Assembly (NCBI RefSeq): GCF_900090275.1
Contig: NZ_LT607755.1
Location: 3,038,001-3,102,000 of the forward strand
DNA from: Micromonospora zamorensis
GTDB taxonomy: Bacteria > Actinomycetota > Actinomycetes > Mycobacteriales > Micromonosporaceae
Direction: 5' to 3'
Length of the DNA: 64,000 bases
Made by a program: the position numbers and the translations under genes. Shown piece by piece: positions 53,525 to 62,335 of the stretch. Under the pieces are notes generated by a model that did no database searches, was not told where the DNA came from, and saw only the letters and a program-made list of their open reading frames with translations. Positions within the stretch are counted from its first letter, which is position 1; the number at the start of each line of letters is the position of its first letter.

Positions 53525-55677
53525 TCCGCTTCGGGCTCCGCCTCGCTGTGGCCGGCGGCCGGGAGGCCCTCACCCGCCTGCTCGTCATCGCCGCCGCCGT
53601 CGCGGTCGGCAGCGGGCTGCTGCTGACCACCCTCGCCGGGGTCAACGCGGTCAACGCCCAGCTCACCCGGTACGCGTCGGTCTATCCCAACGCCTCGACG
53701 GGCGGCGATGCCGATCCTCTGTGGTGGTCGACGCGCGAGGACTACTTCCACGGCAAGCAGATCATTCGGATCGACGTTGCCCCGACCGGCCCGGACGCGC
53801 CCACCCCGACCGGCGTCCCGAGCACGCCGGGGCCCGGGGAGTACTACGCCTCGCCCGCGTTGCGGAAGCTGCTGGCCGCCCACCCCGCCGACCAACTGGC
53901 TGACCGTTACCCGGGGCGCGACATCGGCACCGTCGGTCCGGCCGGATTGACCTCGCCGGACACCCTGCTCGTCATCCGGGGCGGCACCCCCGACGAGGTG
54001 GCCACATTGCCCCTCGCCAGGCAGCTCACCACCGTCGGCGACACTCCCGCGCTGCCCGAGACGACGGTGAACCTCATCCTGAGCGTGATCGCAGGCGGGC
54101 TGCTGTTCCCGTTGCTGATCTTCGTCGGCACCGCCACCCGGCTCAACGCGGCCCGCCGGGAGCAGCGCTTCGCCGCGATGCGCCTGGTCGGCGCCACCCC
54201 GACGCAGATCTCGGTGGTCGCGGCGGTGGAGGCGACCACCGCGGCCGTCGTCGGCACCGCCGTCGGCTTCGGCCTGTTCTACGCCTTCCGCGGCCCGATG
54301 GCGGACATCCCGTTCACGGGCATGCCGTTCTTCCCCAGCGACATGTCGTTGGGCGTGCTGGACACCCTGCTGGTGGCGCTCGGCGTTCCGGCCGGCGCGG
54401 CGGTGGCGGCCCAGGTCTCGCTGCGCCGGGTACGGATCTCGCCGCTGGGCGTGACCCGCCGGGTCACTCCCCGCGCCCCGCGGGCGTACCGGCTGATCCC
54501 GATCCTGCTCGGTGTCGCCGTGCTGTTCTTCGCCATCGGGTTCCGGCCCCCGACATCCGATGGCCAGGCCGCGGTGTTCCTTCCCGGCCTGCTGCTCATC
54601 ATGGCCGGCCTGATCCTCGCCGGTCCGTGGCTGACGATGGTCGGCGCCCGGGTCATGGCCCGGTTCGCCAACCGCCCCGCCACCCTCATCGCCGCGCGAC
54701 GCCTCGCTGACAACCCGAAGGCCGGCTTCCGGGCGATCAGCGGCATCATGCTCGCGCTCTTCGTGACGAGCGTGGCCGTCGGCGTGATCACCACGATCGT
54801 CGCCAACCGCGGCCCGGCACCGGTCGGCTCGACCGAGGCGGGACAGGTGTCGCTCTACCTTCCTGAGGATGCACCGGCGACGCCTGACTCGCTCTTCACC
54901 GACCTACGCTCGATCACCGGCGTGCGGTCCGCGTTCGCGGTGCGCGAGAACCCGGACTGGATGAGCGCCAGCGAGCCCGGCCTGATCGCGTGCGCCGAGA
55001 TCCCGAGCGCGTACGGCCGGTGCGCCGAGGGCGCCGCCGTCGCCGAGGTGGCGACGGGTCTCATCCCCTTCCGGGAGTCGGCGTCGTCCACCAGGGTCTG
55101 GCCCGCCGCATCGGTTCCACTCGGCGAACTCCGACAGCTGCCGGTGATGTCGATCGTCGTCGACACTGACGGTTCCGCCGCCACCATCGAGCGCTCGCGC
55201 ACCGCGCTCGAGACCGCCCTGCCGGCCTTCCGGGTGGCGCCGAACGTGCCCGGTGACTTCGAGTCGGAGTTCGCCAACACGCTGCGCGGCTGGGAACAAC
55301 TGGCCAACGTCATCATCATCGCCAGCCTCGCGCTCGGCGGGTGCAGCCTCGCGGTCAGCGTGATCGGCGGGCTCACCGAGCGCAGACGCCCGTTCAGCCT
55401 GCTGCGTCTCAGCGGCGCGCCGGTGCGGGTCCTGCGTCGGGTGGTGGCGTTGGAGAGCGCCGTGCCGATGCTCGCCGTCGCCGCCGTCGCCATCGGGATG
55501 GGCCTCCTCGCCGCCCACCTGTTCCTGCGGGCACAGATGGGCTACACGCTGATCGCGCCGGAGCCACGCTTCTACGTGATCGTCGTCGTCGGGTTGGCCG
55601 CCTGCCTCGGTGTCATCGCCTCCACCCTGCCGCTGCTGGAACGGATCACCGGTCCGGAGACCGCCCGCAGCGAGTGA
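53521..55677 (+). CDS. FtsX-like ABC transporter permease
   Basis: The 718-residue permease has an N-terminal membrane helix (about 22-44) and a first extracytoplasmic domain. Three helices with FtsX segments follow (VATTVNL...LFPLLIFVGTATRLNAARREQRFAAMRLVGATPTQI), then a second repeat half with another extracytoplasmic domain and C-terminal RRRPFSLLRLSGAPVRVLRRVVALESAVPMLAV. Two FtsX domains are typical of antimicrobial-peptide-sensing or export transporters. It should work with the ATPase encoded at 52844 in efflux or envelope defence. Confidence 0.92.
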   Translation: MIRFGLRLAVAGGREALTRLLVIAAAVAVGSGLLLTTLAGVNAVNAQLTRYASVYPNASTGGDADPLWWSTREDYFHGKQIIRIDVAPTGPDAPTPTGVPSTPGPGEYYASPALRKLLAAHPADQLADRYPGRDIGTVGPAGLTSPDTLLVIRGGTPDEVATLPLARQLTTVGDTPALPETTVNLILSVIAGGLLFPLLIFVGTATRLNAARREQRFAAMRLVGATPTQISVVAAVEATTAAVVGTAVGFGLFYAFRGPMADIPFTGMPFFPSDMSLGVLDTLLVALGVPAGAAVAAQVSLRRVRISPLGVTRRVTPRAPRAYRLIPILLGVAVLFFAIGFRPPTSDGQAAVFLPGLLLIMAGLILAGPWLTMVGARVMARFANRPATLIAARRLADNPKAGFRAISGIMLALFVTSVAVGVITTIVANRGPAPVGSTEAGQVSLYLPEDAPATPDSLFTDLRSITGVRSAFAVRENPDWMSASEPGLIACAEIPSAYGRCAEGAAVAEVATGLIPFRESASSTRVWPAASVPLGELRQLPVMSIVVDTDGSAATIERSRTALETALPAFRVAPNVPGDFESEFANTLRGWEQLANVIIIASLALGGCSLAVSVIGGLTERRRPFSLLRLSGAPVRVLRRVVALESAVPMLAVAAVAIGMGLLAAHLFLRAQMGYTLIAPEPRFYVIVVVGLAACLGVIASTLPLLERITGPETARSE

Positions 55678-55680
55678 TCG

Positions 55681-57345
55681 TCAGACCGTGGGCCCGGTGG
55701 TCGGCAGCGCGACCACCGGGCCGAGGACGAAGACGGCGGGCGGACGAATGTCCTCGCGGGCGGCTACCGCGCCGATCTCGTCCAGCCGGGCGGGCACCGA
55801 CCGCTGGTCGGCCTGCCCGGCGTCCTGCACGGCGAGCACCGGAGTCTCCGGGGCGCGACCGTGCTCGATCAGCATCGACGCGATCTTGGCGATGGTGTCG
55901 ACGGCCATCAGCAACACGACGGTGCCCCGCGCCCGAGCCAGCGCCGCCCAGTCGACAAGCGAGTCGGGGTGCCCGGGCGGCAGGTGTCCGGACACGACGG
56001 TGACGTCGTGCGCCACGCCGCGGTGCGTCACCGGCACGCCGGCGAGGGCCGGTGCGGCGAAGGCGCTGCTCACCCCGGGGACCACTGTCACCGGCACACC
56101 GGCCGCCGCGCAGGCCTGCACCTCCTCGTGGCCGCGTCCGAAGACGTACGGGTCGCCGCCCTTGAGCCGGACCACCCGCCGGCCGGCGCGGGCGTGCGAC
56201 ACCAGGGCCGCGTTGATCGCCTCCTGGGCCATCGACGGGCCACGGGGCACCTTGGCGGCGTCGACCACCAGCACGTCGGGGCGAAGTCCGGCGAGCAGCC
56301 CCTGCGGGGCCAACCGGTCGACCACCACCACGTCCGCCGCGTCGAGCAACGCCTTACCGCGTACCGTGATCAGGTCGTCGGGTCCGGGCCCACCGCCGAC
56401 CACAGCGACCGAGCCGTGGTCGTGAGCGTGCCCGTGGTCGTGACCGTGGTGATGGTGGTGGCCGACCGGGTCGTCGGGGTGGTCGTGCGGGCGTTGCGGG
56501 CGGCCCACCTTGTCGGCGAAGCCGGGCATCAGCACCCGGTACGCGCAGGTGTCGCAGTTCATCCGGATGTCGCCGCCCAGCGCCTCCGCGTAGCGTTCCC
56601 GCACCAGGTCGGCGAGGGCGTCGCAGTCGCCGATCACCTCGGCCACCCGCACGTCGAGGTCGGGGTGGGCAGTGGCGAACTCCGCCGACTGGGCGACGAT
56701 CCGGTCCGGCAGCACCCCGGCGAACAGGAAGTACGGCGCGACGACGATCCGCCGCGCGCCGAGGCGGCGCAGTCGCTCCAGCACGGCCGGCACCGACGGA
56801 GACGCGAGGGAGACGAAGCCGGGCTCGACGCCCGCGTAGCCGCGCCCCTCCCAGAGCAGCCGGGCGACCTTCGCGACCTCGGCGTTGGCGTCCGGGTCGG
56901 TGGAACCCCGCCCGATCAACGCCACCCACGTGCCGGCCCGGTCGACCGTGTCGGCCTGAACCGCACCGGCCAGTCCCGTGCCGGCCAGCGCCGCGTCGAT
57001 GCGCTCTTCGAGGGCCTCGTGCAGCAGCGGGTGCGGGCCGAGTGGGCGGCCGTAGCGGTAGCTCAGCCCGGGGTGACGCTCCTGCTCGCGGGCCATCGCG
57101 GCGGGGATGTCGCCCTTGCCGTGTCCGGCGGCGGTGAGCACCAGCGGCAGCGCCACCAGCGCCCGGTGCCCGCGCGCGACGAGCGCGCCGACCGCGTCGG
57201 TCAGCGGGGGGCGGGACAGCTCGATGAAGCCGCCCTCGACGTCGCCGACGTCACCACGACGGCGGACCCGCTCGACGAGCGCGGCGAACTGGTCGACCCC
57301 GGCCGCGCTACGCGTACCGTGCCCGACGATGACCAACCCGGTCAT
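55681..57345 (-). CDS. Fused CbiX chelatase - CobA uroporphyrinogen-III methyltransferase with His-rich linker
   Basis: The 554-residue protein joins two early corrin enzymes. Residues 1-280 are a long CbiX-type sirohydrochlorin cobaltochelatase with GLVIVGHGTR (H9), TAAGHGKGDIP (H75) and a duplicate second half, ending in MNCDTCAYR (C264, C267). The linker at 287-310 is His-rich (HHHHHGHDHGHAHDH), a likely cobalt reservoir. Residues 312-554 are CobA (SAM uroporphyrinogen-III C-methyltransferase), with VAVVGGGPGPDDLITVRG and VVRLKGGDPYVFGRGHEE. It makes precorrin-2 and inserts cobalt. ATG 57345 overlaps the CobH stop; it is the last gene of the operon. Confidence 0.93.
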   Translation of the reverse strand: MTGLVIVGHGTRSAAGVDQFAALVERVRRRGDVGDVEGGFIELSRPPLTDAVGALVARGHRALVALPLVLTAAGHGKGDIPAAMAREQERHPGLSYRYGRPLGPHPLLHEALEERIDAALAGTGLAGAVQADTVDRAGTWVALIGRGSTDPDANAEVAKVARLLWEGRGYAGVEPGFVSLASPSVPAVLERLRRLGARRIVVAPYFLFAGVLPDRIVAQSAEFATAHPDLDVRVAEVIGDCDALADLVRERYAEALGGDIRMNCDTCAYRVLMPGFADKVGRPQRPHDHPDDPVGHHHHHGHDHGHAHDHGSVAVVGGGPGPDDLITVRGKALLDAADVVVVDRLAPQGLLAGLRPDVLVVDAAKVPRGPSMAQEAINAALVSHARAGRRVVRLKGGDPYVFGRGHEEVQACAAAGVPVTVVPGVSSAFAAPALAGVPVTHRGVAHDVTVVSGHLPPGHPDSLVDWAALARARGTVVLLMAVDTIAKIASMLIEHGRAPETPVLAVQDAGQADQRSVPARLDEIGAVAAREDIRPPAVFVLGPVVALPTTGPTV

Positions 57346-57938
57346 GACTTCTCCTCGACGTAGAGCAGGGCGTTGAGGGCGGCGGCGGCGACCGCCGAGC
57401 CGCCCTTCTCGCCCACGTTGGACACCCCGGGCAGGCCGCTGGCCCGCAGCGCCGCCTTCGACTCGGCGGCCCCCACGAAGCCGACCGGCAGGCCGACGAC
57501 CAGCGCCGGTGCGGCGTCCACTGTGAGTAGTTCGACAAGCGCGGTCGGCGCGCAGCCGACCACCCAGACCGCGCCCGGGCCGACCCGGGTCAGTGCGATC
57601 CGCACGGCCGCCGCCGAGCGGGTGATCCCGGCCTCGCGGCCCAGCTCGGCGGCGGCCGGCTCGGCGACCGGGCAGACCAGCTCCAAACCGGCCCGGGTGA
57701 TGCCGGCGGCGACCATCGCCACGTCGGTGACCACGGGCGCCCCGGCGCGCAACGCCGCCAGGCCCGACTCCAGCGCCGCCTCGTCGCAGACCAGCTCGTC
57801 GACGTACGCGAGGTCGGCGCTGGCGTGCACCACCCGTTCGGTCACCGCTCGGCAGAGCGGCGGCAGGTGTGACAGGTCGACCCGCTCGCGCAGGATGCGG
57901 TACGACTCGACCTCGATGGGATGCACCACCCGGCTCAT
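57342..57938 (-). CDS. cobH: Precorrin-8X methylmutase
   Basis: The 198-residue CobH/CbiC enzyme has the catalytic His in ERVVHASADLAYVD and the conserved TDVAMVAAGI, VVGCAPTALVELL and LPVGFVGAAESKAAL segments. It moves the C11 methyl to C12, giving hydrogenobyrinate or cobyrinate. It overlaps the ferredoxin and the CbiX-CobA genes (ATGA each). Confidence 0.95.
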   Translation of the reverse strand: MSRVVHPIEVESYRILRERVDLSHLPPLCRAVTERVVHASADLAYVDELVCDEAALESGLAALRAGAPVVTDVAMVAAGITRAGLELVCPVAEPAAAELGREAGITRSAAAVRIALTRVGPGAVWVVGCAPTALVELLTVDAAPALVVGLPVGFVGAAESKAALRASGLPGVSNVGEKGGSAVAAAALNALLYVEEKS

Positions 57939-58204
57939 CGGGCTCCTCCGCAGGGGGCGGGCTCGACGACGCGGATCGCGTCAGGGCCAGCGACGACGCG
58001 GATCGCGTCAGAGTCAGCGACGACGCGGATCGCGTCAGACTCAGCGACGACACGGATCGCGTCGACCGGGCAGATCTCCAGGCACTCCAGGCAGCCGGTG
58101 CAGCGGTCGGCGCGGACGGTCAGGCCGCCGGGGACGGGCCGGATCGCGTGCGTGGGGCAGGTGAGCAGGCAGGCGCCGCACCCCTGGCAGGCGCCGATCG
58201 TCAC
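57935..58204 (-). CDS. Two-cluster (2[4Fe-4S]) ferredoxin with DAIRVV repeat tail
   Basis: The 89-residue ferredoxin has two classical 4Cys sets: C6-C9-C12-C16 (ACQGCGACLLTCP) and C35-C38-C41-C45 (CTGCLECLEICP). The tail repeats DAIRVVAxS four times, seeded from its own C-P-V-D-A-I sequence. GTG 58204 overlaps the upstream CbiG-CobJ stop (GTGA); an in-frame GTG at 58213 is also possible. Inside the corrin operon it probably supplies electrons to a reductive step such as the CbiG/CbiJ stage or cobalt reduction. Confidence 0.88.
   Translation of the reverse strand: MTIGACQGCGACLLTCPTHAIRPVPGGLTVRADRCTGCLECLEICPVDAIRVVAESDAIRVVADSDAIRVVAGPDAIRVVEPAPCGGAR
57965..58067 (-). repeat. 27-bp tandem repeat, four copies, in the ferredoxin 3' end
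   Basis: GACGCGGATCGCGTCA units begin at 57968, 57995, 58022 and 58049 (period 27). Each unit also contains a short dyad (GACGCGGATCGCGTC), so the RNA could fold into serial hairpins. Confidence 0.88.
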
Positions 58205-59928
58205 GATCGCCACCGGTACCCCCGGGGTGTGACCATCCGGCCGGCGACCAGCCTCGTGTCGCTGTTGCCGACCACGACGACGCTGTACATGTCGACCGCA
58301 GTCGGGTCCACCGTGGTCAGGGTGGCCAGGTGCACCCGCTCGCCGGGGCGGCTGGCGTTGCGTACCACCCCGACCGGGGTGTCCGGTGGCCGGTGCGCGG
58401 CGAGGATCCCGAGCGCCTTGCCGAGCTGCCAGTCGCGCGCCCGGCTGCGCGGGTTGTAGAACACCGTCACGAAGTCGCCCTCGGCGGCGGCAGTCACCCG
58501 CCGCTCGATGACCTCCCACGGTGTGTGCAGGTCGGACAGACTCACATAGGCGTGGTCGTGGCCGAGGGGCGCGCCGAGCAGTGCCCCGGCGGCGAGCGCG
58601 GCGGTCACCCCGGGCACGCCCACCACGTCGATCCGCTCGTCGGCGTACTCCAGGGCGGGGCTGGCCATCGCGTACACCCCGGCGTCGCCGGACCCGACCA
58701 GCGCGACCGCCCGGCCGGCGACGGCCTCGGCGACGGCGGCGCGGGCCCGCTCCTCCTCCGCGCCCAGCCCGCTGGACAGCACCCGGGTGCCCGGGCGAAG
58801 CACGTCGCGGACCTGGTCGAGGTACTGGTCCAGGCCGACCACCACGGCCGCGCGCCGCAGCTCGGCCACCGCGCGAGGGGTGCGCAGGTCGGCCGCGCCC
58901 GGCCCGAGCCCGACCACGGCGAGCCGGCCGCGCGGCGCGTGCCGGGCCACCGCCACGGTGGCCATCGCCGTCGCGGTCTTGCCCACCAACAGCGCGGCGT
59001 CGTCCGGTCGGCCCGTCGGGCCGAGCAGCGCCGCCGCCTCCGACACGCTCGGCGTGCCGACCGCGGCGCGGACCACCTCGCTGGGATGCGGCACGTCGAC
59101 GGTGGCCAGCCGCGTCGCCGGCCAGGTCACCAGGGGTACGCCGAGCGCGTCAGCGGTGCTCAGGATGCCCGCCTCGTCGGCTTTGACGTCGGCGCTGGCC
59201 AGACAGCGCAGGCTCGCCGGGTCGAGGCCGGCCTCGGCCAGCACCCGGTGCAGCAGCTCCCCCACCTCGGCGGCCGGTACGCCCCGACTCGCGCCCACCC
59301 CGGCGACCAGCGACGGTGGCCGCAGCACGGCGGTCCGCTCGTCGAGCGGCACCACCCGGTCGGTGACCAGCAGCCGGTAACCGCCGTCCACGGCGCCCTC
59401 ATCGGTGGTCTGGACGTTCGGGGGCAGGGCGGGCAGCGGCCAGTCGGCGTCGGCGACCAGTCGGACCGGCTCGCCGTCCAGGATGGCCCGGGACACCGCG
59501 GCGACCGCGCCCTGCACGGGCCAGCCGAGGGTGTCCAGCCCCGGCAGGTCGACCGCGTCGGTGGCGGTGGTGATCACCGGTCGGGCGTCCAACACCTCGC
59601 CGACCTGCTCGGCGAGGTCGTTGCCGCCGCCGGCGTGCCCGCCGAGCAGCGCCACGGCGTGCCGGGCGGCCTCGTCGACGACCACCACGGCAGGGTCGCT
59701 GCGCTTGTCGGTGAGCAGCGGCGCGAGGATCCGCACCACCGCGCCGGTGGCCAGGAACGCGACAACCGCGTCGCACTCGGCCCAGGCGCCGCGCAGCGCG
59801 TCGGCCGCGCTCTCCCCCTCGACCAGTCGGGCGTGCGGCCAGGCGGTGGCCACGGTGTCGGCGTGCCGTCGGCCGGCGGCGGTGGCCGCCACCAAACCGA
59901 TCCGAGCGGGCGGGTTTCGGTGGTTCAC
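58201..59928 (-). CDS. Fused CbiG - CobJ (cobalt-precorrin-5A hydrolase / precorrin-3B C17-methyltransferase)
   Basis: The 575-residue protein has a CbiG half (about 1-335: VVAFLATGAVVRILAPLLTDKRSDPAVVVVDEAARHAVALLGGHAGGGNDLAEQ and VAGVGASRGVPAAEV). A CobJ/CbiH half follows (about 340-575: LAVVGLGPGAADLRTPRAVAELR, VALVGSGDAGVYAMASP, FVTVFYNPRSRARDWQLGKAL). It opens the lactone with loss of the C20 fragment and methylates C17 with ring contraction in the oxygen-independent route. Overlaps both neighbours. Confidence 0.93.
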   Translation of the reverse strand: MNHRNPPARIGLVAATAAGRRHADTVATAWPHARLVEGESAADALRGAWAECDAVVAFLATGAVVRILAPLLTDKRSDPAVVVVDEAARHAVALLGGHAGGGNDLAEQVGEVLDARPVITTATDAVDLPGLDTLGWPVQGAVAAVSRAILDGEPVRLVADADWPLPALPPNVQTTDEGAVDGGYRLLVTDRVVPLDERTAVLRPPSLVAGVGASRGVPAAEVGELLHRVLAEAGLDPASLRCLASADVKADEAGILSTADALGVPLVTWPATRLATVDVPHPSEVVRAAVGTPSVSEAAALLGPTGRPDDAALLVGKTATAMATVAVARHAPRGRLAVVGLGPGAADLRTPRAVAELRRAAVVVGLDQYLDQVRDVLRPGTRVLSSGLGAEEERARAAVAEAVAGRAVALVGSGDAGVYAMASPALEYADERIDVVGVPGVTAALAAGALLGAPLGHDHAYVSLSDLHTPWEVIERRVTAAAEGDFVTVFYNPRSRARDWQLGKALGILAAHRPPDTPVGVVRNASRPGERVHLATLTTVDPTAVDMYSVVVVGNSDTRLVAGRMVTPRGYRWRS

Positions 59929-61187
59929 GGGCGCTCCCCGGTGAGGACGACCACCGGGTTGGTGGCCGCGAGGCGGATCGACCCGCCGGGCAGGTCGGCG
60001 AGGCGGGCGGCGGAGAGCTGGCTGCCCTCGACCGTGTAGCCGGCGGCGCGCAGCAGAGCCACGGCCGGCGCGACCCGGTCCAGGGCGGCCAGGGTCAGCA
60101 CCACCCGCTCAGGTTGGCGGGCCACCACGGCGGTGAGGGTGTCGGCGCCGCCACCGCCGACGAAGACCGCGTCGGGTTCGGGTAGGCCGGCCAGCGCCTG
60201 CGGGGCTCGACCGGTGACGAGCCGGACGTGCACGGCGTGCGCGGTCGCGTTGGCCCGGATGGTCGCGCCGGCCACGGGGTCCTGTTCGACGGCGAGCACT
60301 GCCGCGCCGAGCAGCGCGCACTCGATGCCGACCGACCCGCTGCCCGCGCCGACGTCCCAGACCAGCCGGCCCAGTCGGGGTCGCAGCCGGGCGATGACGA
60401 GGGCACGCACCTCCGACTTGGTGATCATGGAGTCCCGGTGGGCGTACCGGGTCTCCGGCAGCGCCCAACCGCCGGCCGGGGCGGCGGCCGGCTGGTTGTC
60501 GGAGCGCATCCCAGCGGGCTCGACCCGATCGGGCGCGGCGTCGGTGGTCGCAACGGGTGCGACGTCGGCGATGCTGAGCACGACGTGCGGGTCGGCCCAG
60601 GTCTCGGCGGCGGCCTGCTCGGGGGTCACCGCGCGGATCCGTTCGGCGGCGGTGCCCAGGTGCTCGGCGACCAGCAGGCGGCGGGACCATCCGACCAGGC
60701 CGGCGCCCAGCTCGGCCGCACCGGCGCCGGGTGCGGTGAGCACCGCGACCAGCGGCAGCGCGCGGCAGGCGTTCAGGGCCGGTCGCGGGTCGCGGCCGTG
60801 CGCGGTGACCACGGCGGCGCCGTCCCAGGGCAGGCCGGCACTGGCGAACGCGGCGGCCACACTGGACACCGCCGGCACCACCCGCAGCGGCAGTCCGGCC
60901 GCGCGCAGCCGCCGGACGATGCCGAACAGGCCGGGATCCCCGCTGGCCAGCACGACGGCCGGCACCCCGGCGGCGACGGCCTCGGCCAGCCGGTGCACGG
61001 CGGGGGCGAGCGGCCCGAGGGTCACGGTGTCCGCGCCGGGCGGTACGGGCACCGCGGCCAGGTGCCGGGCGGCCCCGACGACCAGCCCGGCGGCGACCAG
61101 CAGCGGCGCGAGCGCCGGGTGCGGTGGGGCACCGGCGGCGTCCAGCCCGACCACTGTCACGCCGGTCGCCTGCGCCGTCCGCGTCAT
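59925..61187 (-). CDS. cobL: Precorrin-6Y C5,15-methyltransferase (decarboxylating)
   Basis: The 420-residue CobL is a CbiE-CbiT fusion. The N-terminal CbiE-type tetrapyrrole methyltransferase (about 6-205) has TVTLGPLAPAVHRLAEAVAAGVPAVVLASGDPGLFGIVRRL. The C-terminal CbiT class I methyltransferase (about 235-420) has KSEVRALVIARLRPRLGRLVWDVGAGSGSVGIECALLGA. It methylates C5 and C15 and decarboxylates the C12 side chain. ATG 61187 overlaps the CbiD stop and was preferred to 61196. Confidence 0.94.
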   Translation of the reverse strand: MTRTAQATGVTVVGLDAAGAPPHPALAPLLVAAGLVVGAARHLAAVPVPPGADTVTLGPLAPAVHRLAEAVAAGVPAVVLASGDPGLFGIVRRLRAAGLPLRVVPAVSSVAAAFASAGLPWDGAAVVTAHGRDPRPALNACRALPLVAVLTAPGAGAAELGAGLVGWSRRLLVAEHLGTAAERIRAVTPEQAAAETWADPHVVLSIADVAPVATTDAAPDRVEPAGMRSDNQPAAAPAGGWALPETRYAHRDSMITKSEVRALVIARLRPRLGRLVWDVGAGSGSVGIECALLGAAVLAVEQDPVAGATIRANATAHAVHVRLVTGRAPQALAGLPEPDAVFVGGGGADTLTAVVARQPERVVLTLAALDRVAPAVALLRAAGYTVEGSQLSAARLADLPGGSIRLAATNPVVVLTGERP

Positions 61188-62335
61188 CGGGGCCACCGGC
61201 CGGACGAGGCGACGACGTGTGAGCCTGCGAAGTCGACCATCGCCACGTCCACGGTGACCGTCGGCCCACCGAAGCGCCGCAGCACCTGGCGGACCCGCTG
61301 GCAGAGCAGGTCACCGGCCGGGGCGAGCAGCCCGGCAGCCTCCCACAGCTCGTACGCGTGCCGCCCGGTGTTCGCCTCGGTAACGGCGGCGACGAGCGAC
61401 GCGTCGCCACCGGCCTCGGCGGTCACAGCGCCGAGCAGGGACAGGTCCACCTTGGAGCGCGTGTAGTGCGTCATCAGCACCCCGGCGGCGAGTTTGGCCA
61501 GCTTGCCGGCCATGCCGACGAAGACCACGCCGGTCATGCCGTCCTCCACCGCGGCGGTCACCGCGGCCCCGGTGAAGTCGCCGACCTCGACGAAGCAGAC
61601 CTCGTGCAGGTCGGGCAGCAGCGCGCGGGCGGCCCGCTCGGTACGCCCACCGGTGCACAGCACCACAGCCGGCTCGCCCTGGGCGGCCATCACGTGCACG
61701 GCCTGCACGACGCTGGCCCGCCAGGACGCGGTGGAGAACGGGCGCACGATGCCGGTGGTGCCGAGGATCGAGATGCCGCCGAGGATGCCGAGCCGCCGGT
61801 TGGTGGTCTTGCGGGCCATGATCTCGCCCCGGGGCACGCTGATCACCACGCGTACGCCGACCTCGCTGAGGTCGACCACCTCGGCCACCGCGTCGCCGAT
61901 CATCCGGCGGGGGGTGTCGTTGATGGCCGGGCCGCCGACGGTAAGCCCCAGACCGGGTTTGGTGACCGTGCCGACGCCGGAACCACCGGCGAGCCGCAGA
62001 CCGGGGACGTCGGTCCAGTCCACTGTGGCGGTCAGCTCGGCCCCGTGGGTGACGTCCGGGTCGTCGCCGGCGTCCTTGACCACCACCGCTTCGGCGCGCA
62101 CCGGAGGGGTGCCGGTCACCTCGCAGCGCTCGACCGGGAAGCGCACCCGCCGCCCGGCGGGCAGGCCGATCTCCACGTCCGGCTGGATCTCCCCGGTGAC
62201 CAGCGCGGTGACCGCGGCCTTGGCCGCCGCCGTCGCGCAGGCGCCGGTGGTCCAGCCGGTACGCAACGCTGTGGGCCGTACCTTCGCGGTCCGTGGCAGG
62301 TCCGGCTCACGCAGCGGCGGCCCGGCGTACGTCAT
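61184..62335 (-). CDS. cbiD: Cobalt-precorrin-5B C1-methyltransferase
   Basis: The 383-residue CbiD has LRTGWTTGACATAAAKAAVTALVTGE, the GGSGVGTVTKPGLGLTVGGPAINDTPRRMI segment and GILGGISILGTTGIVRPFSTASWRASVVQAVHVMAAQGE. CbiD replaces the oxygen-dependent CobF step, so its presence argues for the anaerobic-type pathway. ATG 62335 overlaps the cobM stop. Confidence 0.95.
   Translation of the reverse strand: MTYAGPPLREPDLPRTAKVRPTALRTGWTTGACATAAAKAAVTALVTGEIQPDVEIGLPAGRRVRFPVERCEVTGTPPVRAEAVVVKDAGDDPDVTHGAELTATVDWTDVPGLRLAGGSGVGTVTKPGLGLTVGGPAINDTPRRMIGDAVAEVVDLSEVGVRVVISVPRGEIMARKTTNRRLGILGGISILGTTGIVRPFSTASWRASVVQAVHVMAAQGEPAVVLCTGGRTERAARALLPDLHEVCFVEVGDFTGAAVTAAVEDGMTGVVFVGMAGKLAKLAAGVLMTHYTRSKVDLSLLGAVTAEAGGDASLVAAVTEANTGRHAYELWEAAGLLAPAGDLLCQRVRQVLRRFGGPTVTVDVAMVDFAGSHVVASSGRWPR

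Noticed and set aside
57965..58067. Possible CRISPR-like array
   Set aside because: The units are 27-bp direct tandems without spacers and encode the ferredoxin tail.
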